Shown piece by piece: positions 45,368 through 54,350 of a stretch of 64,000 bases of DNA. The notes under the pieces were generated by a model. The model was not told the origin of the DNA. It saw nothing but the letters and a program-made list of their open reading frames with translations, and did not search any database. A program made the position numbers and the translations under genes. The stretch comes from Chloroflexota bacterium. Lineage in GTDB: Bacteria > Chloroflexota > Anaerolineae > Promineifilales > Promineifilaceae. The stretch lies in contig JAGOMA010000005.1 in NCBI GenBank assembly GCA_017993775.1, positions 83,561-147,560 of the forward strand, given 5' to 3'. Each line of letters starts with the position of its first letter. The first letter of the stretch is position 1.

Positions 45368-45477
45368 TCAACAACCAAACCGCCAAATAAATTCAGCAAA
45401 CGGCCGTTACCCGGCCACCCTTTAGTAAACAACAATTTTGTCAGTCAAAATTAAAACCCCAAAATAGGATGTGACAC

Positions 45478-46521
45478 ATGCGAGTATTAGTAACCGGACA
45501 CAATGGCTACGTTGGCACAATCATGATGCCCCTTCTCATTGCCGCCAATCACCAAGTGGTGGGCCTGGACACCAACTTATATGAAGGCTCTACCTTTGGC
45601 GAAGACCCCAAGCGCGATTTCCCGGAAATCAACAAAGATGTCCGCGACGTCGAAATGGCCGATCTGGAAGGCATCGAAGCCATCATCCACCTGGCCGGGC
45701 TTTCCAACGATCCCCTGGGCGACCTGAACCCCGAATTGACCTACGACATCAACCACCGCGCATCGGTTCGGTTGGCCGAAATGGCCAAGCAAATGGGCAT
45801 TGAGCGGTTTATTTTCTCCTCCTCGTGCAGCAACTACGGCGCCGGCGTCACCGACTGGTTGGATGAATCGTCAGCATTTAACCCCGTTACGCCATACGGC
45901 CGTTCCAAAGTCATGGTCGAACAAGATGTCTCCAAACTGGCCGACGACAACTTCAGCCCCACCTTCCTGCGCAGCGGCACTGCCTACGGCGTCTCCCCGC
46001 GCCTGCGCTTCGACCTGGTACTCAACAACCTGGCCGCCTGGGCCTTTACCACCGGCCTCGTTTACCTCAAAAGCGACGGCACGCCCTGGCGTCCCATCGT
46101 CCACATTGAGGACATGTCCCGCGCCTTCCTGGCCGCTCTGGAAGCCCCGCGCGAACTCATCCACAACGAAGCCTTCAACGTCGGCCGTTCCAGCGAAAAC
46201 TATCAGATTCGCCAGATCGCCCAAATCGTCGCCGAGACCATTCCCGGCAGCCGCGTCGAATTTGCCGAAGGCGCCAGCGCCGACAAACGCAACTACCGCG
46301 TCAACTGCGACAAAATCATCAACACCTTACCGGGTTACAAACCCCAATGGACCGCCCAAAAAGGCGCGCAAGAATTATATGCCGCCTACCAAAAGGTCGG
46401 TTTGGAATTGGATGAGTTTGAAGGCCCGCGCTACCGCCGCCTGCAACACATCAAATCACTCATGGCCTCCGGCCGTCTCAGCGACACCCTGCGCTGGCGG
46501 CAAACAGACCCAGCCTTATAG
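45478..46521 (+). CDS. NAD-dependent sugar epimerase/dehydratase (extended SDR)
   Basis: This 347-residue extended short-chain dehydrogenase has MRVLVTGHNGYVGTIM (GxxGxxG), IIHLAGLSNDPLGDLNP, FSSSCSNYG (Ser near the catalytic site) and PYGRSK (the YxxxK catalytic motif). It modifies the nucleotide-sugar made by the neighbouring genes, by epimerisation, reduction or dehydration; which of these cannot be told. AGGATG precedes ATG 45478. The spacing to the next gene is 9 bases, so they are co-translated in one operon. Confidence 0.9.
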   Translation: MRVLVTGHNGYVGTIMMPLLIAANHQVVGLDTNLYEGSTFGEDPKRDFPEINKDVRDVEMADLEGIEAIIHLAGLSNDPLGDLNPELTYDINHRASVRLAEMAKQMGIERFIFSSSCSNYGAGVTDWLDESSAFNPVTPYGRSKVMVEQDVSKLADDNFSPTFLRSGTAYGVSPRLRFDLVLNNLAAWAFTTGLVYLKSDGTPWRPIVHIEDMSRAFLAALEAPRELIHNEAFNVGRSSENYQIRQIAQIVAETIPGSRVEFAEGASADKRNYRVNCDKIINTLPGYKPQWTAQKGAQELYAAYQKVGLELDEFEGPRYRRLQHIKSLMASGRLSDTLRWRQTDPAL

Positions 46522-46530
46522 GAACTATCG

Positions 46531-47763
46531 ATGATTCATCATAACGAAACCACTTGCCGGGCTTGCGGCTCCCCGCGCCTGCACACCATCGTCGAATTTG
46601 GCCTGACACCGCTGGCCGACCGCCTGCTGCGCCAGGACCAACTGGCGGAGCCGGAACTGATGGCTCCGCTCACGCTTGTCTTTTGCGAGGAGTGCGCTCT
46701 GGCCCAAATTCGGGAAACAGTCGATCCGGAGATTCTTTTCTTCGCCGAATACCCGTATTTCTCCTCTGTGTCTCCTTCCTTGCTGCGCCATTTCGCCGCC
46801 AGCGCCGAAGACATCATGGCCGAGCGCAACCTGAACAGCAGCAGTCTGGTGATGGAAGCCGCCAGCAACGACGGCTACATGCTGAAGAATTTCGCCCTGG
46901 CGGGCATACCGGTGCAGGGCATCGATCCGGCCAAAGCGCCGGCGCAGGCCGCCATCGACGCCGGGATTCCCACGATGGTCACGTTTTTTGGCCAGGAATT
47001 GGCCGCCAAACTCCGCGCCGAAGGCAAAGCAGCCGATATTTTCCTGGCGAACAACGTCCTTGCGCACGTGCCGGATTTGAACGGCTTCGTAACCGGCATT
47101 CGCACCATCCTGAAGGATGATGGCATGGCCGTCATCGAAGCGCCGTATGTGGTGGACCTGGTGGATCACTGCGAATTCGACACGATCTATCACCAGCATC
47201 TCTGTTATTTTTCGGTTACGGCGCTGGATCGATTGTTCCGGCGACACGGATTGTATTTGAACGCGGTGAAGCAGGTTGCCATTCATGGCGGCTCGCTGCG
47301 CCTGTTTGTGGAGCCGGTGGAACGGCCGCAGGAATCTGTCTTACGGCTGCTGGCGGAGGAAAAAGAGCGTCAGGTTGACCGGATTGACTTCTATCTGGAC
47401 TTTGCCGAACGCATTGGCAATGTGCGGACGCGCCTGCTGGCGCTGTTGAACGAAGTGAAGGCCAATGGACACTCAATCGTTGGGTATGGCGCGGCTGCCA
47501 AGGCGACAACGCTGCTGGCTTACTGCGGCATCGACAAGTCGATGGTGGCGTATGTAGTAGACCTGAACCCGTTCAAACACGGCCGTTTCATGGGCGGCAA
47601 CCATTTCGAGATATTCCCCCCGGCCAAGTTGCGCGAAGACCAGCCGGATTACGTGCTGCTGCTGGCCTGGAACTTCGCCACGGAAATCATGAAACAGCAA
47701 GAAGCATACCGCGCCGCCGGTGGGCAGTTTATCGTGCCTATCCCCAGCCCAGAAATCCGATAA
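46531..47763 (+). CDS. Zinc-binding deoxysugar C-methyltransferase
   Basis: This 410-residue SAM-dependent methyltransferase has the three-part architecture of sugar C-methyltransferases (NovU/TylCIII type). It has an N-terminal zinc site (C9, C12 in TCRACG and C52, C55 in FCEECA). A Rossmann methyltransferase domain follows ([15 protein letters not shown] as the SAM motif; HHQ-like [12 protein letters not shown]). The C-terminal domain contains [29 protein letters not shown] precedes ATG 46531. It is the last of the three-gene sugar operon and is followed by a perfect hairpin terminator. Confidence 0.92.
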   Translation: MIHHNETTCRACGSPRLHTIVEFGLTPLADRLLRQDQLAEPELMAPLTLVFCEECALAQIRETVDPEILFFAEYPYFSSVSPSLLRHFAASAEDIMAERNLNSSSLVMEAASNDGYMLKNFALAGIPVQGIDPAKAPAQAAIDAGIPTMVTFFGQELAAKLRAEGKAADIFLANNVLAHVPDLNGFVTGIRTILKDDGMAVIEAPYVVDLVDHCEFDTIYHQHLCYFSVTALDRLFRRHGLYLNAVKQVAIHGGSLRLFVEPVERPQESVLRLLAEEKERQVDRIDFYLDFAERIGNVRTRLLALLNEVKANGHSIVGYGAAAKATTLLAYCGIDKSMVAYVVDLNPFKHGRFMGGNHFEIFPPAKLREDQPDYVLLLAWNFATEIMKQQEAYRAAGGQFIVPIPSPEIR

Positions 47764-47779
47764 CAGCCATCTCCTCGAT

Positions 47780-47815
47780 AAAAAAGGCGCACATCAGCTG
47801 ATGTGCGCCTTTTTT
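47780..47815. terminator. Perfect 36-bp palindromic bidirectional terminator
   Basis: The sequence is a perfect palindrome over 36 bases centred between 47797 and 47798. Each arm reads AAAAAAGGCGCACATCAG and its complement, with no unpaired loop beyond the central bases. A-tracts and T-tracts at the two ends serve both the sugar operon (plus) and the isochorismatase-family gene (minus). Confidence 0.95.
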
Positions 47816-47817
47816 AA

Positions 47818-48840
47818 TTACGCATGGCCAAAGCGTTTGCGGAACTGGTCGGCCATGGAGGCGGTTTGGGGCGCGTTGGCAGCCAGCGACAACAGCGTGA
47901 ATTGGCGTTTGGCGCGGTCCAGGTGATAAACAAGGCGGTAACTCTGGGCCTGGTAGCGCCAGAGCGTCTGATCAGCAGACAGCTCCAGCACGGTCTCGGC
48001 CGGGTTTTGCATCACGGCCTTCATCACGATTTGCGCCGCGTCGATGGCCTCGCTGACGACCAGTTGTTTGAAGGCGGCGGGCTGGTGCTGAAGCTGGTCT
48101 AGGAAAACGGCCGTTACCCCCATCGTCCATTCCGGTTTGGCCATGCGAAAGGCTGGTGGGCGATAGGTGGCGTCCCAAATCTGGCGCAGTTGGTACAGCA
48201 CATAGGTTGGATGCCGGTAGGTGATAGCGTCTTGCGCCAATTGGGCCAGGGCGGTTTGCAACACGGCCGTATCCCCCGCCGTAAACCCTTCGGCCAGCGG
48301 CGGCAGCGGCTGAACCGACCAGGCCACGTCCACCTCAGCCGCCGGGATTACCTGAGCAAAAGATGTCAGAACACTGTTGTGGTGGGCGATGATTTGCACG
48401 GCCGTCAGCCCCGGGCTGTCGAACGTGCTGTGGGCGTCGGCGGCCAGGACCACATCGTAGCCCAGACCGTGGCTGGCTCGCACATTGGTGTCGATGCAGT
48501 ATTCAGTCTGCATACCGGCGATAATCAGCCGCCGCGCGCCTAAATCAGTCAAAACGTCTTGCAAGTTGGTCTGGTAATAGGCGTCAGGCGTGGTCTTTTG
48601 CACCACCGGCTCGCCCTCGACGGGCGCCAGGTGAGGGTGAATCGCCCAGCCGGGCGTTTGCGGTTCGTCGGGTTCGCCGGGGCCGCCATTGTGCTGCACA
48701 AAGATAACGGCCGTGCCCGCCTGCCGCGCCCGGTCGAGCAAATTTTGCAGCGCTGCCAACACACGCTCGCCATCATGCACCGCGTGCGGCGCAAACATAT
48801 TGACCTGAGCATCAATCAACAAAAAAACGGTTGCCGACAT
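47818..48840 (-). CDS. Isochorismatase-family hydrolase with RelE-like C-terminal domain
   Basis: This 340-residue protein has an N-terminal isochorismatase/cysteine-hydrolase domain with the triad D10 (FLLIDAQ), K82 (VVQKTTPDAY) and C115 (GMQTEYCIDT). Family members hydrolyse amides such as nicotinamide. The C-terminal part (about 200-340) has the pattern of a RelE/ParE-type toxin: FLDQLQHQPAAFKQLVV, a helix, then LWRYQAQSYRLVYHLDRAKR. Normal cysteine hydrolases are about 180-220 residues, so this is a fusion of two domains. Whether the RelE-like part acts on RNA is unknown; no antitoxin is adjacent. It starts six bases after the AlkC-like gene ends. Confidence 0.82.
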   Translation of the reverse strand: MSATVFLLIDAQVNMFAPHAVHDGERVLAALQNLLDRARQAGTAVIFVQHNGGPGEPDEPQTPGWAIHPHLAPVEGEPVVQKTTPDAYYQTNLQDVLTDLGARRLIIAGMQTEYCIDTNVRASHGLGYDVVLAADAHSTFDSPGLTAVQIIAHHNSVLTSFAQVIPAAEVDVAWSVQPLPPLAEGFTAGDTAVLQTALAQLAQDAITYRHPTYVLYQLRQIWDATYRPPAFRMAKPEWTMGVTAVFLDQLQHQPAAFKQLVVSEAIDAAQIVMKAVMQNPAETVLELSADQTLWRYQAQSYRLVYHLDRAKRQFTLLSLAANAPQTASMADQFRKRFGHA

Positions 48841-48846
48841 CTGTAT

Positions 48847-49971
48847 TTACTCCTGCATGGGGATGGTTAGCTCGAAGCCGCCGCCGCCGACAATCTGGCC
48901 GTTCACCTGGATTTCCAGCCGATGCGCGCCGGGGTAGTAGCGGCGGGTGGTGATGGGTTTGATGGTGTGGCTTTTTTGCACGGCGAGGGCGCTATTGGCG
49001 GGGATGACGGCCGTTTTCAGCTTAAACACTTTGGGACTCGTCTGCCCGTTGGCTTTGACAAAGTGAACCACATAGTCGATGACCAGATTTTGGGACACGG
49101 CCGTTTCGTTCACCAGTGTAAACGAGAAGGCCAACGTGTCGCCCATCTGAATGTGGGCCGGTTTCAGAACAAACTGGCGCAGCCCAATCTGCGCCGCGCC
49201 AAAGCCTTGCAAGGCCAGCGCCTCCGGGTGACCCGCTTTCACCAGACTGCGCAGCGCGTGGCGGGTAATCCAGACAGTTTCCGCCGATGGCTGACCCTCG
49301 TTCCAGCGCTGGAGGGTGTGCAACACCAGGTCGGGGTTATCTTTGGCGATGTCGTTCAGGTGGTTGGCAACGGAACGGCGCACCGTTTCCGCCGGGTCGT
49401 CCTTCAATTTTTCCAGCAGGGACAGGGTGGGCCGGGGATCGTCGATAAACTGGTAGAGGCGGCTGCCCCAGGGCAGGCGCGGGCGCGTGCCTTCGCTAAC
49501 CAACCGGCGCACCTGCGGCTGAGGATCGGCGGTCCATTCGTCCAGCATGGCCAGGGTTGGCTGCGGATAGCGCACGAGAAACGGCCGTATGGCAAATTCG
49601 CAAGAAAAATGCTGGGTGATCTCGTGCATGGCGGCCATCGACTCGGCGAAGGCTTCCAGCCCGTACACTTCCACGAAATGGGCCACGGACCACAGCGCCC
49701 AGCCCAAATTGGATTGTTCCTGCCCGGTTTGTTGTGGGAGGACTTGTAGTAAAATGGCAACGGCCGTGCCATAATCCTGCGGCAGAAAATCATGCAGCGC
49801 CGCCGTAAACACCGCCACCCGCTCCTTGAGCTCCAGCGGCGCAAGCTGCGGCGCAATCTGGGCCACAAAGCCCGCCGTGTCAAACTCTGCGTAAACTTGC
49901 TGGATGGCCCGACCAAAATTTGCCGCCAGCGTCTCGTTCAGGTTATCTTTAAACAGGGTTGATTCGCTCAT
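48847..49971 (-). CDS. AlkC-like DNA glycosylase (HEAT repeats plus Ig-like domain)
   Basis: This 374-residue DNA alkylation repair protein has an N-terminal segment FKDNLNETLAANFGRAIQQVY, then HEAT-like helical repeats (about 60-250: ALWSVAHFVEVYG, DPQPQVRRLVSEG, DDPAETVRRSVANHLNDIAK). A C-terminal beta domain (about 255-374) resembles the Ig-like domain known from AlkC. AlkC enzymes remove 3-methylcytosine and 3-methyladenine without flipping the base. The order HEAT then Ig and the RPRLPWG block fit AlkC better than AlkD. It is co-transcribed with the isochorismatase-like gene six bases downstream. Confidence 0.86.
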   Translation of the reverse strand: MSESTLFKDNLNETLAANFGRAIQQVYAEFDTAGFVAQIAPQLAPLELKERVAVFTAALHDFLPQDYGTAVAILLQVLPQQTGQEQSNLGWALWSVAHFVEVYGLEAFAESMAAMHEITQHFSCEFAIRPFLVRYPQPTLAMLDEWTADPQPQVRRLVSEGTRPRLPWGSRLYQFIDDPRPTLSLLEKLKDDPAETVRRSVANHLNDIAKDNPDLVLHTLQRWNEGQPSAETVWITRHALRSLVKAGHPEALALQGFGAAQIGLRQFVLKPAHIQMGDTLAFSFTLVNETAVSQNLVIDYVVHFVKANGQTSPKVFKLKTAVIPANSALAVQKSHTIKPITTRRYYPGAHRLEIQVNGQIVGGGGFELTIPMQE

Positions 49972-50032
49972 GCTCGTATTATCTACCAGATTCCCGACAT
50001 CTCATGTCATGATTTAATCATTGGAGGCTGAA

Positions 50033-50482
50033 ATGGACACATTTTTCAAACTCATCAACGCTTTTCCCATGCCCCTGTGGCTGGCGATGATGTTCGCGCC
50101 GGAACATCCACTCACGGAGCGCGCCAGCCGCTCGACGACGATTTTTGCCTGGGGGGCGCTGCAATATGTGGTGGCGCTTGTAGCGGCGATGCGATCCGGG
50201 TCAGGCGAAGGTTTGCCTGATTTTACCACCCTGGAGGGTATTCGTCAGGGGCTGAGCACGCGGGAAGGGGCGCTGGCGGGCTGGGCCCACATGTTGGCCC
50301 TGGACCTTTTTACCGGGGCGTGGGTGTACCGCCAATGCCGCCGCCTGCATGCCCCAGCCTGGATTCGCATCCCGGCGCTCTTTTTTACGTTGATGGCCGG
50401 GCCGTTTGGCCTGCTCATCTTCCTGGTCTGGCGGGCACTGGAGCCGCGCGCCGGCGAGGCGCTGCCGGAACTGGTGGATTGA
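50033..50482 (+). CDS. ABA4-like membrane protein
   Basis: This 149-residue protein has about four hydrophobic helices and the ABA4-like (DUF4281) blocks FKLINAFPMPLWLAMMFAPEH, FTTLEGIRQGLS, GWAHMLALDLFTGAWVYRQC and MAGPFGLLIFLVWR. Plant ABA4 functions in neoxanthin formation; bacterial members are uncharacterised. The start at ATG 50033 is supported by GGAGG, nine bases upstream; a TTG at 50021 is not needed. It is a single gene facing away from the AlkC-like gene. Confidence 0.85.
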   Translation: MDTFFKLINAFPMPLWLAMMFAPEHPLTERASRSTTIFAWGALQYVVALVAAMRSGSGEGLPDFTTLEGIRQGLSTREGALAGWAHMLALDLFTGAWVYRQCRRLHAPAWIRIPALFFTLMAGPFGLLIFLVWRALEPRAGEALPELVD

Positions 50483-50499
50483 CGGCCGTACCCGTCTTG

Positions 50500-50566
50500 T
50501 AGCTGCGGTATCCCTACCGCGCACCTGGTGCTGCCTGTGAAGCCACGGTAAGGAAACCGCGGCTCC
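50500..50566. repeat. Dispersed hairpin element, family 2 (shorter copy)
   Basis: GTAGCTGCGGTATCCCTACC (from about 50499) and GGTAAGGAAACCGCGGCTCC (about 50547-50566) form an imperfect hairpin clearly related to the family 2 elements at 42716 and 58278. The outer flanks (TTATGCCTCG, CCACGAACAAA) are not retained. The remaining spacer to 50714 shows no gene. Confidence 0.75.
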
Positions 50567-50714
50567 TATCCACTTAATTTCCTATAGACAGGGCATTCCC
50601 CCCCTTTTTAAACTAATCGCCAGCGGTTGCGACTTGCACCGATACAAACAGTCAGGGGGGTACGGAGGGCGGCCAGCCCAACGTTCCCAACAGTTTAATA
50701 GGAGGTTTTTTCCA

Positions 50715-51122
50715 ATGGCTAAGAAAATCAGCGTCATCAACACCTTGCGTCCCAAGATTAAAAGTCAGGGCATTGTAGACTTTTCTGAGTTGTCGCGGCG
50801 CATCGCCAAACAAAGTACCACGTTCGACGAGGACGAGATGTTTGGTATTTTTCGGAAGATGATTCGTGAGATCATGGAGGCTTTGCAGCGCGGCGAAACG
50901 GTGCGGCTGGATGGCTTGCTGCTGATTCAAACGCAAATGAAGGTCGGCGGCGAAGTAACCCTGAGCCTGCGGGCCGACCGCAGCGCCCTTTCTAAATTGC
51001 AGGACCCGGCGTTGTGGACGGCCGATAAAGTGGCCAATCACCACAATCTCCGGAAATCGGTGGAGGAGTTGTTGGCACAATGGGATACGATGTATCCGGC
51101 AAATCTGGTGGAACCTGATTAG
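50715..51122 (+). CDS. HU-like DNA-binding protein
   Basis: This 135-residue protein has the HU/IHF fold pattern: a helical N-terminus (IVDFSELSRRIAKQSTTFDEDEM), a helix (MFGIFRKMIREIMEAL) and the beta-arm start GETVRLDGLLLIQTQMKVGGEV. It is longer than classical HU (90 residues) because of a C-terminal tail of about 45 residues. It resembles the divergent HU-like proteins found in several phyla, and it may compact DNA or bind special structures. AGGAGG lies upstream of ATG 50715. It is a single gene. Confidence 0.8.
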   Translation: MAKKISVINTLRPKIKSQGIVDFSELSRRIAKQSTTFDEDEMFGIFRKMIREIMEALQRGETVRLDGLLLIQTQMKVGGEVTLSLRADRSALSKLQDPALWTADKVANHHNLRKSVEELLAQWDTMYPANLVEPD

Positions 51123-51126
51123 GTGA

Positions 51127-51200
51127 GAGATTGGAGACTGGAGACTGGAGATTAGCAACTGTGGATTGAAGCAGATCTCCAATCTTCAGTCTCTTTTTAT
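51127..51200 (+). terminator. Heptamer tract and inverted copy (possible terminator of HU gene)
   Basis: Four 7-bp units (GAGATTG, GAGACTG, GAGACTG, GAGATTA; 51127-51154) are followed by the inverted words ATCTCCAATCTTCAGTCTCT (51174-51193) and TTTTTATT. The two halves can pair with mismatches and the T-run makes a plausible terminator for the HU-like gene. Confidence 0.6.
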
Positions 51201-51242
51201 TATCCCGCCGTGTCATGGTGCATAACACGGCGGGATAATTTT

Positions 51243-51353
51243 TTTGTACCCGGATGAAAGTTTTCCCACACGGGGATGAAAAAATATTTGTACCCGGATA
51301 AAACTTTTCCCACACGGGGATGAAAAAATATTTGTACCCGGATAAAACTTTTG
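51243..51353. repeat. 44-bp tandem repeat, 2.5 copies
   Basis: Units start at 51243, 51287 and 51331 (period exactly 44), beginning TTTGTACCCGGAT and containing CCCACACGGGGATGAA. The second and third are identical over the visible part. The first has two or three changes. The unit has no open reading frame and lies in the spacer before the ABC importer. Confidence 0.93.
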
Positions 51354-51392
51354 CCGGCCCATGAAATGGTGAGGAATGTCAGGTGAAAGGGC

Positions 51393-51426
51393 AGACCTGA
51401 CAGGTTTAAGAAAACCTGTCAGGTCT
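51393..51426. terminator. Perfect hairpin AGACCTGACAGGTTT
   Basis: AGACCTGACAGGTTT (51393-51407) pairs perfectly with AAACCTGTCAGGTCT (51412-51426) around a 4-base loop, 43 bases before the permease start. It may be a terminator remnant, an attenuator or another dispersed hairpin. No T-run follows. Confidence 0.6.
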
Positions 51427-51468
51427 TGGTGTTTGACAGTTCCCCCACTTCCTCTTACACTGTCGCCG

Positions 51469-53142
51469 ATGCGGCAAAACCCTCTGGTAAACAAGCGGCG
51501 CGGCCTGCGCCTTCTGGGCGTCATCGTCCTGCTGCTCCCCGTGTTGTTTCTGGGGCTCTTTTTCTTTTACCCGCTGGCCAACATCTTCCGCCTCAGCATC
51601 ACGGCGGCGGCGTTTAACGATCTGGCGCAACGGCCGTATTTCCGCAGCATCCTCTGGTTCACCTTCTGGCAGGCCGGGCTGTCCACCCTGCTGACGCTCC
51701 TCGCCGGGCTGCCCGCCGCCTACCTCTTCGCCCACTACGATTTTCGCGGCCGCAGCCTGCTCAAAGCCCTGACCACCATTCCCTTTGTGATGCCCACCGT
51801 CGTCGTCGCCGCCGCCTTCCGCGCTTTGCTGGGCGCAAACGGCCCCATCAACCAGGCGCTCGTCAACTTGTTCGCTTTGTCCCGCGCCCCCCTGCAGCTT
51901 GAGCAAACCCTGACGATGATTTTGCTGGCCCACGTGTTTTACAACGTGGCCGTGGTGGTGCGGCTGGTGGGCGGCTTTTGGGCCAACCTGAACCCGCGTG
52001 TGGTGGAGGCGGCGCGGGTGCTGGGCGCGTCGCCCTGGCGGGCTTTCCGCGAAATCACCCTGCCGCTGTTACGGCCGTCGCTGGTCAGCGCCGCGCTGCT
52101 CATCTACCTCTTCACCTTCACCAGCTTCGGCGTCATCCTCATCCTGGGCGGGCCGCAGTTTAGTACCCTGGAGACGGAAATTTACCGCCAGTACGTCACC
52201 TTTTTGCGCCCGGACATTGCCGCCTTGCTTTCCCTGCTGCAAATCCTGTTCACCTTTGCCCTGATGTCGGTCTATGCGCGCTGGCAGCAGCACACGGCCG
52301 TGTCCCTAGATTTTCGCCCGCAGCAGACCAATCTGCGCCGCCCGCAAACCCGGCTGGAGAAAACGGCCGTGGCCGCTCTCATCGCCGGGTTGGGCCTGTT
52401 TTTGCTCAGTCCGCTGGCCGCCCTGGTGTGGCGCTCGCTGGTAGACCGCGACGGCCAGTTTACGCTGGCTTACTATCAGGCCTTGCCGGAACTGCGCCGG
52501 GGCAGTGTGATCTTTGTGCCGCCGCTCACGGCCGTGCGTAATTCCATCGGCTATGCCCTGCTGACGGTGCTGCTAGCCGGGCTGCTGGGGGTGCTGACGA
52601 CGACGGTGCTGGTACGGCCGTCGCGCTGGCGCAACTGGCTGGACCCGCTCTTCATGCTGCCGCTCGGCGCGTCGGCGGTGACGCTGGGTTTTGGCTACGT
52701 GGTCACGTTTAATTGGCTGCGCACCTCGCCGCTGCTGGTGCTGATCGCCCACACGCTGGTGGCCTTTCCCTTCGTCGTGCGCAGCCTCATGCCCGTCTTA
52801 CTGGGCATCAAACCCAGCCTGCGTGAAGCAGCGGCCGTACTCGGCGCGTCGCCCGCCCGCGTCTGGCGCGAAGTGGATTTGCCGATTATGGGGCGGGCGC
52901 TGCTGGTGGCGGCCGTCTTCGCCTTCACCGTCAGCATGGGCGAATTTGGCGCGACCAGCTTTATCGTGCGCCCCAACAGCGGCTACCTCACGCTGCCCAT
53001 TGCCATCCAGCGCTACCTGGGCCAGCCCGGCGCGCTCAACTTTGGCCAGGCGATGGCCATGAGCACCATCCTGATGCTCGTCTGCGCGGTGGGCTTCGTG
53101 GCGATTGAGCGGTTCCGGTATGCGGACGTGGGGGAGTTCTAA
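51469..53142 (+). CDS. ABC importer, fused permease (ThiP/FbpB-like)
   Basis: This 557-residue permease contains two fused membrane domains of the BPD type, each with the EAA loop: EAARVLGASPWRAFREITLP (about 180-200) and EAAAVLGASPARVWREVDLP (about 445-465). About 12 transmembrane helices are visible. Fused permeases of this kind occur in thiamine (ThiP), iron(III) (FbpB/SfuB) and spermidine-like importers. ATG 51469 (MRQNPLVNKRRG) gives the usual basic N-terminus; the open frame extends to 51376 across the hairpin region. The ATPase follows, but no substrate-binding protein gene is near. Confidence 0.88.
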   Translation: MRQNPLVNKRRGLRLLGVIVLLLPVLFLGLFFFYPLANIFRLSITAAAFNDLAQRPYFRSILWFTFWQAGLSTLLTLLAGLPAAYLFAHYDFRGRSLLKALTTIPFVMPTVVVAAAFRALLGANGPINQALVNLFALSRAPLQLEQTLTMILLAHVFYNVAVVVRLVGGFWANLNPRVVEAARVLGASPWRAFREITLPLLRPSLVSAALLIYLFTFTSFGVILILGGPQFSTLETEIYRQYVTFLRPDIAALLSLLQILFTFALMSVYARWQQHTAVSLDFRPQQTNLRRPQTRLEKTAVAALIAGLGLFLLSPLAALVWRSLVDRDGQFTLAYYQALPELRRGSVIFVPPLTAVRNSIGYALLTVLLAGLLGVLTTTVLVRPSRWRNWLDPLFMLPLGASAVTLGFGYVVTFNWLRTSPLLVLIAHTLVAFPFVVRSLMPVLLGIKPSLREAAAVLGASPARVWREVDLPIMGRALLVAAVFAFTVSMGEFGATSFIVRPNSGYLTLPIAIQRYLGQPGALNFGQAMAMSTILMLVCAVGFVAIERFRYADVGEF

Positions 53143-53145
53143 AAA

Positions 53146-53180
53146 TTGACAATTGACGATTGTCAATTGACAATTGTCAA
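53146..53180. repeat. 7-bp tandem repeat TTGACAA/TTGTCAA, 5 copies
   Basis: Five 7-bp units (TTGACAA, TTGACGA, TTGTCAA, TTGACAA, TTGTCAA) fill the space between the permease and ATPase genes. A sixth partial unit (TTGATG) contains the ATPase start codon at 53184. The units are complementary to each other and can fold into alternative hairpins that would hide the start. Confidence 0.93.
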
Positions 53181-53183
53181 TTG

Positions 53184-54269
<1,086 letters not shown>

Positions 54270-54303
54270 TGGGTGAAACGGCGTGCAAATTTGGTGTGGA
54301 AAC

Positions 54304-54349
54304 GGCCGTAACCTACCATTCTCCAGGCTCATTATGATGAGTTACGGCC
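54304..54349. terminator. Inverted repeat between convergent ABC and kinase genes
   Basis: GGCCGTAAC (54304-54312) and GTTACGGCC (54341-54349) are inverted copies separated by 28 bases. One of them carries the ACGGCCGT octamer. They end just before the stop codon of the hybrid kinase on the minus strand. A weak shared terminator is possible. Confidence 0.4.
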
Positions 54350-54350
54350 C

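Noticed and set aside
51243..51353. Possible CRISPR array
   Set aside because: The repeated unit is 44 bp with no variable spacers and no cas genes are near, so it is a plain tandem repeat.
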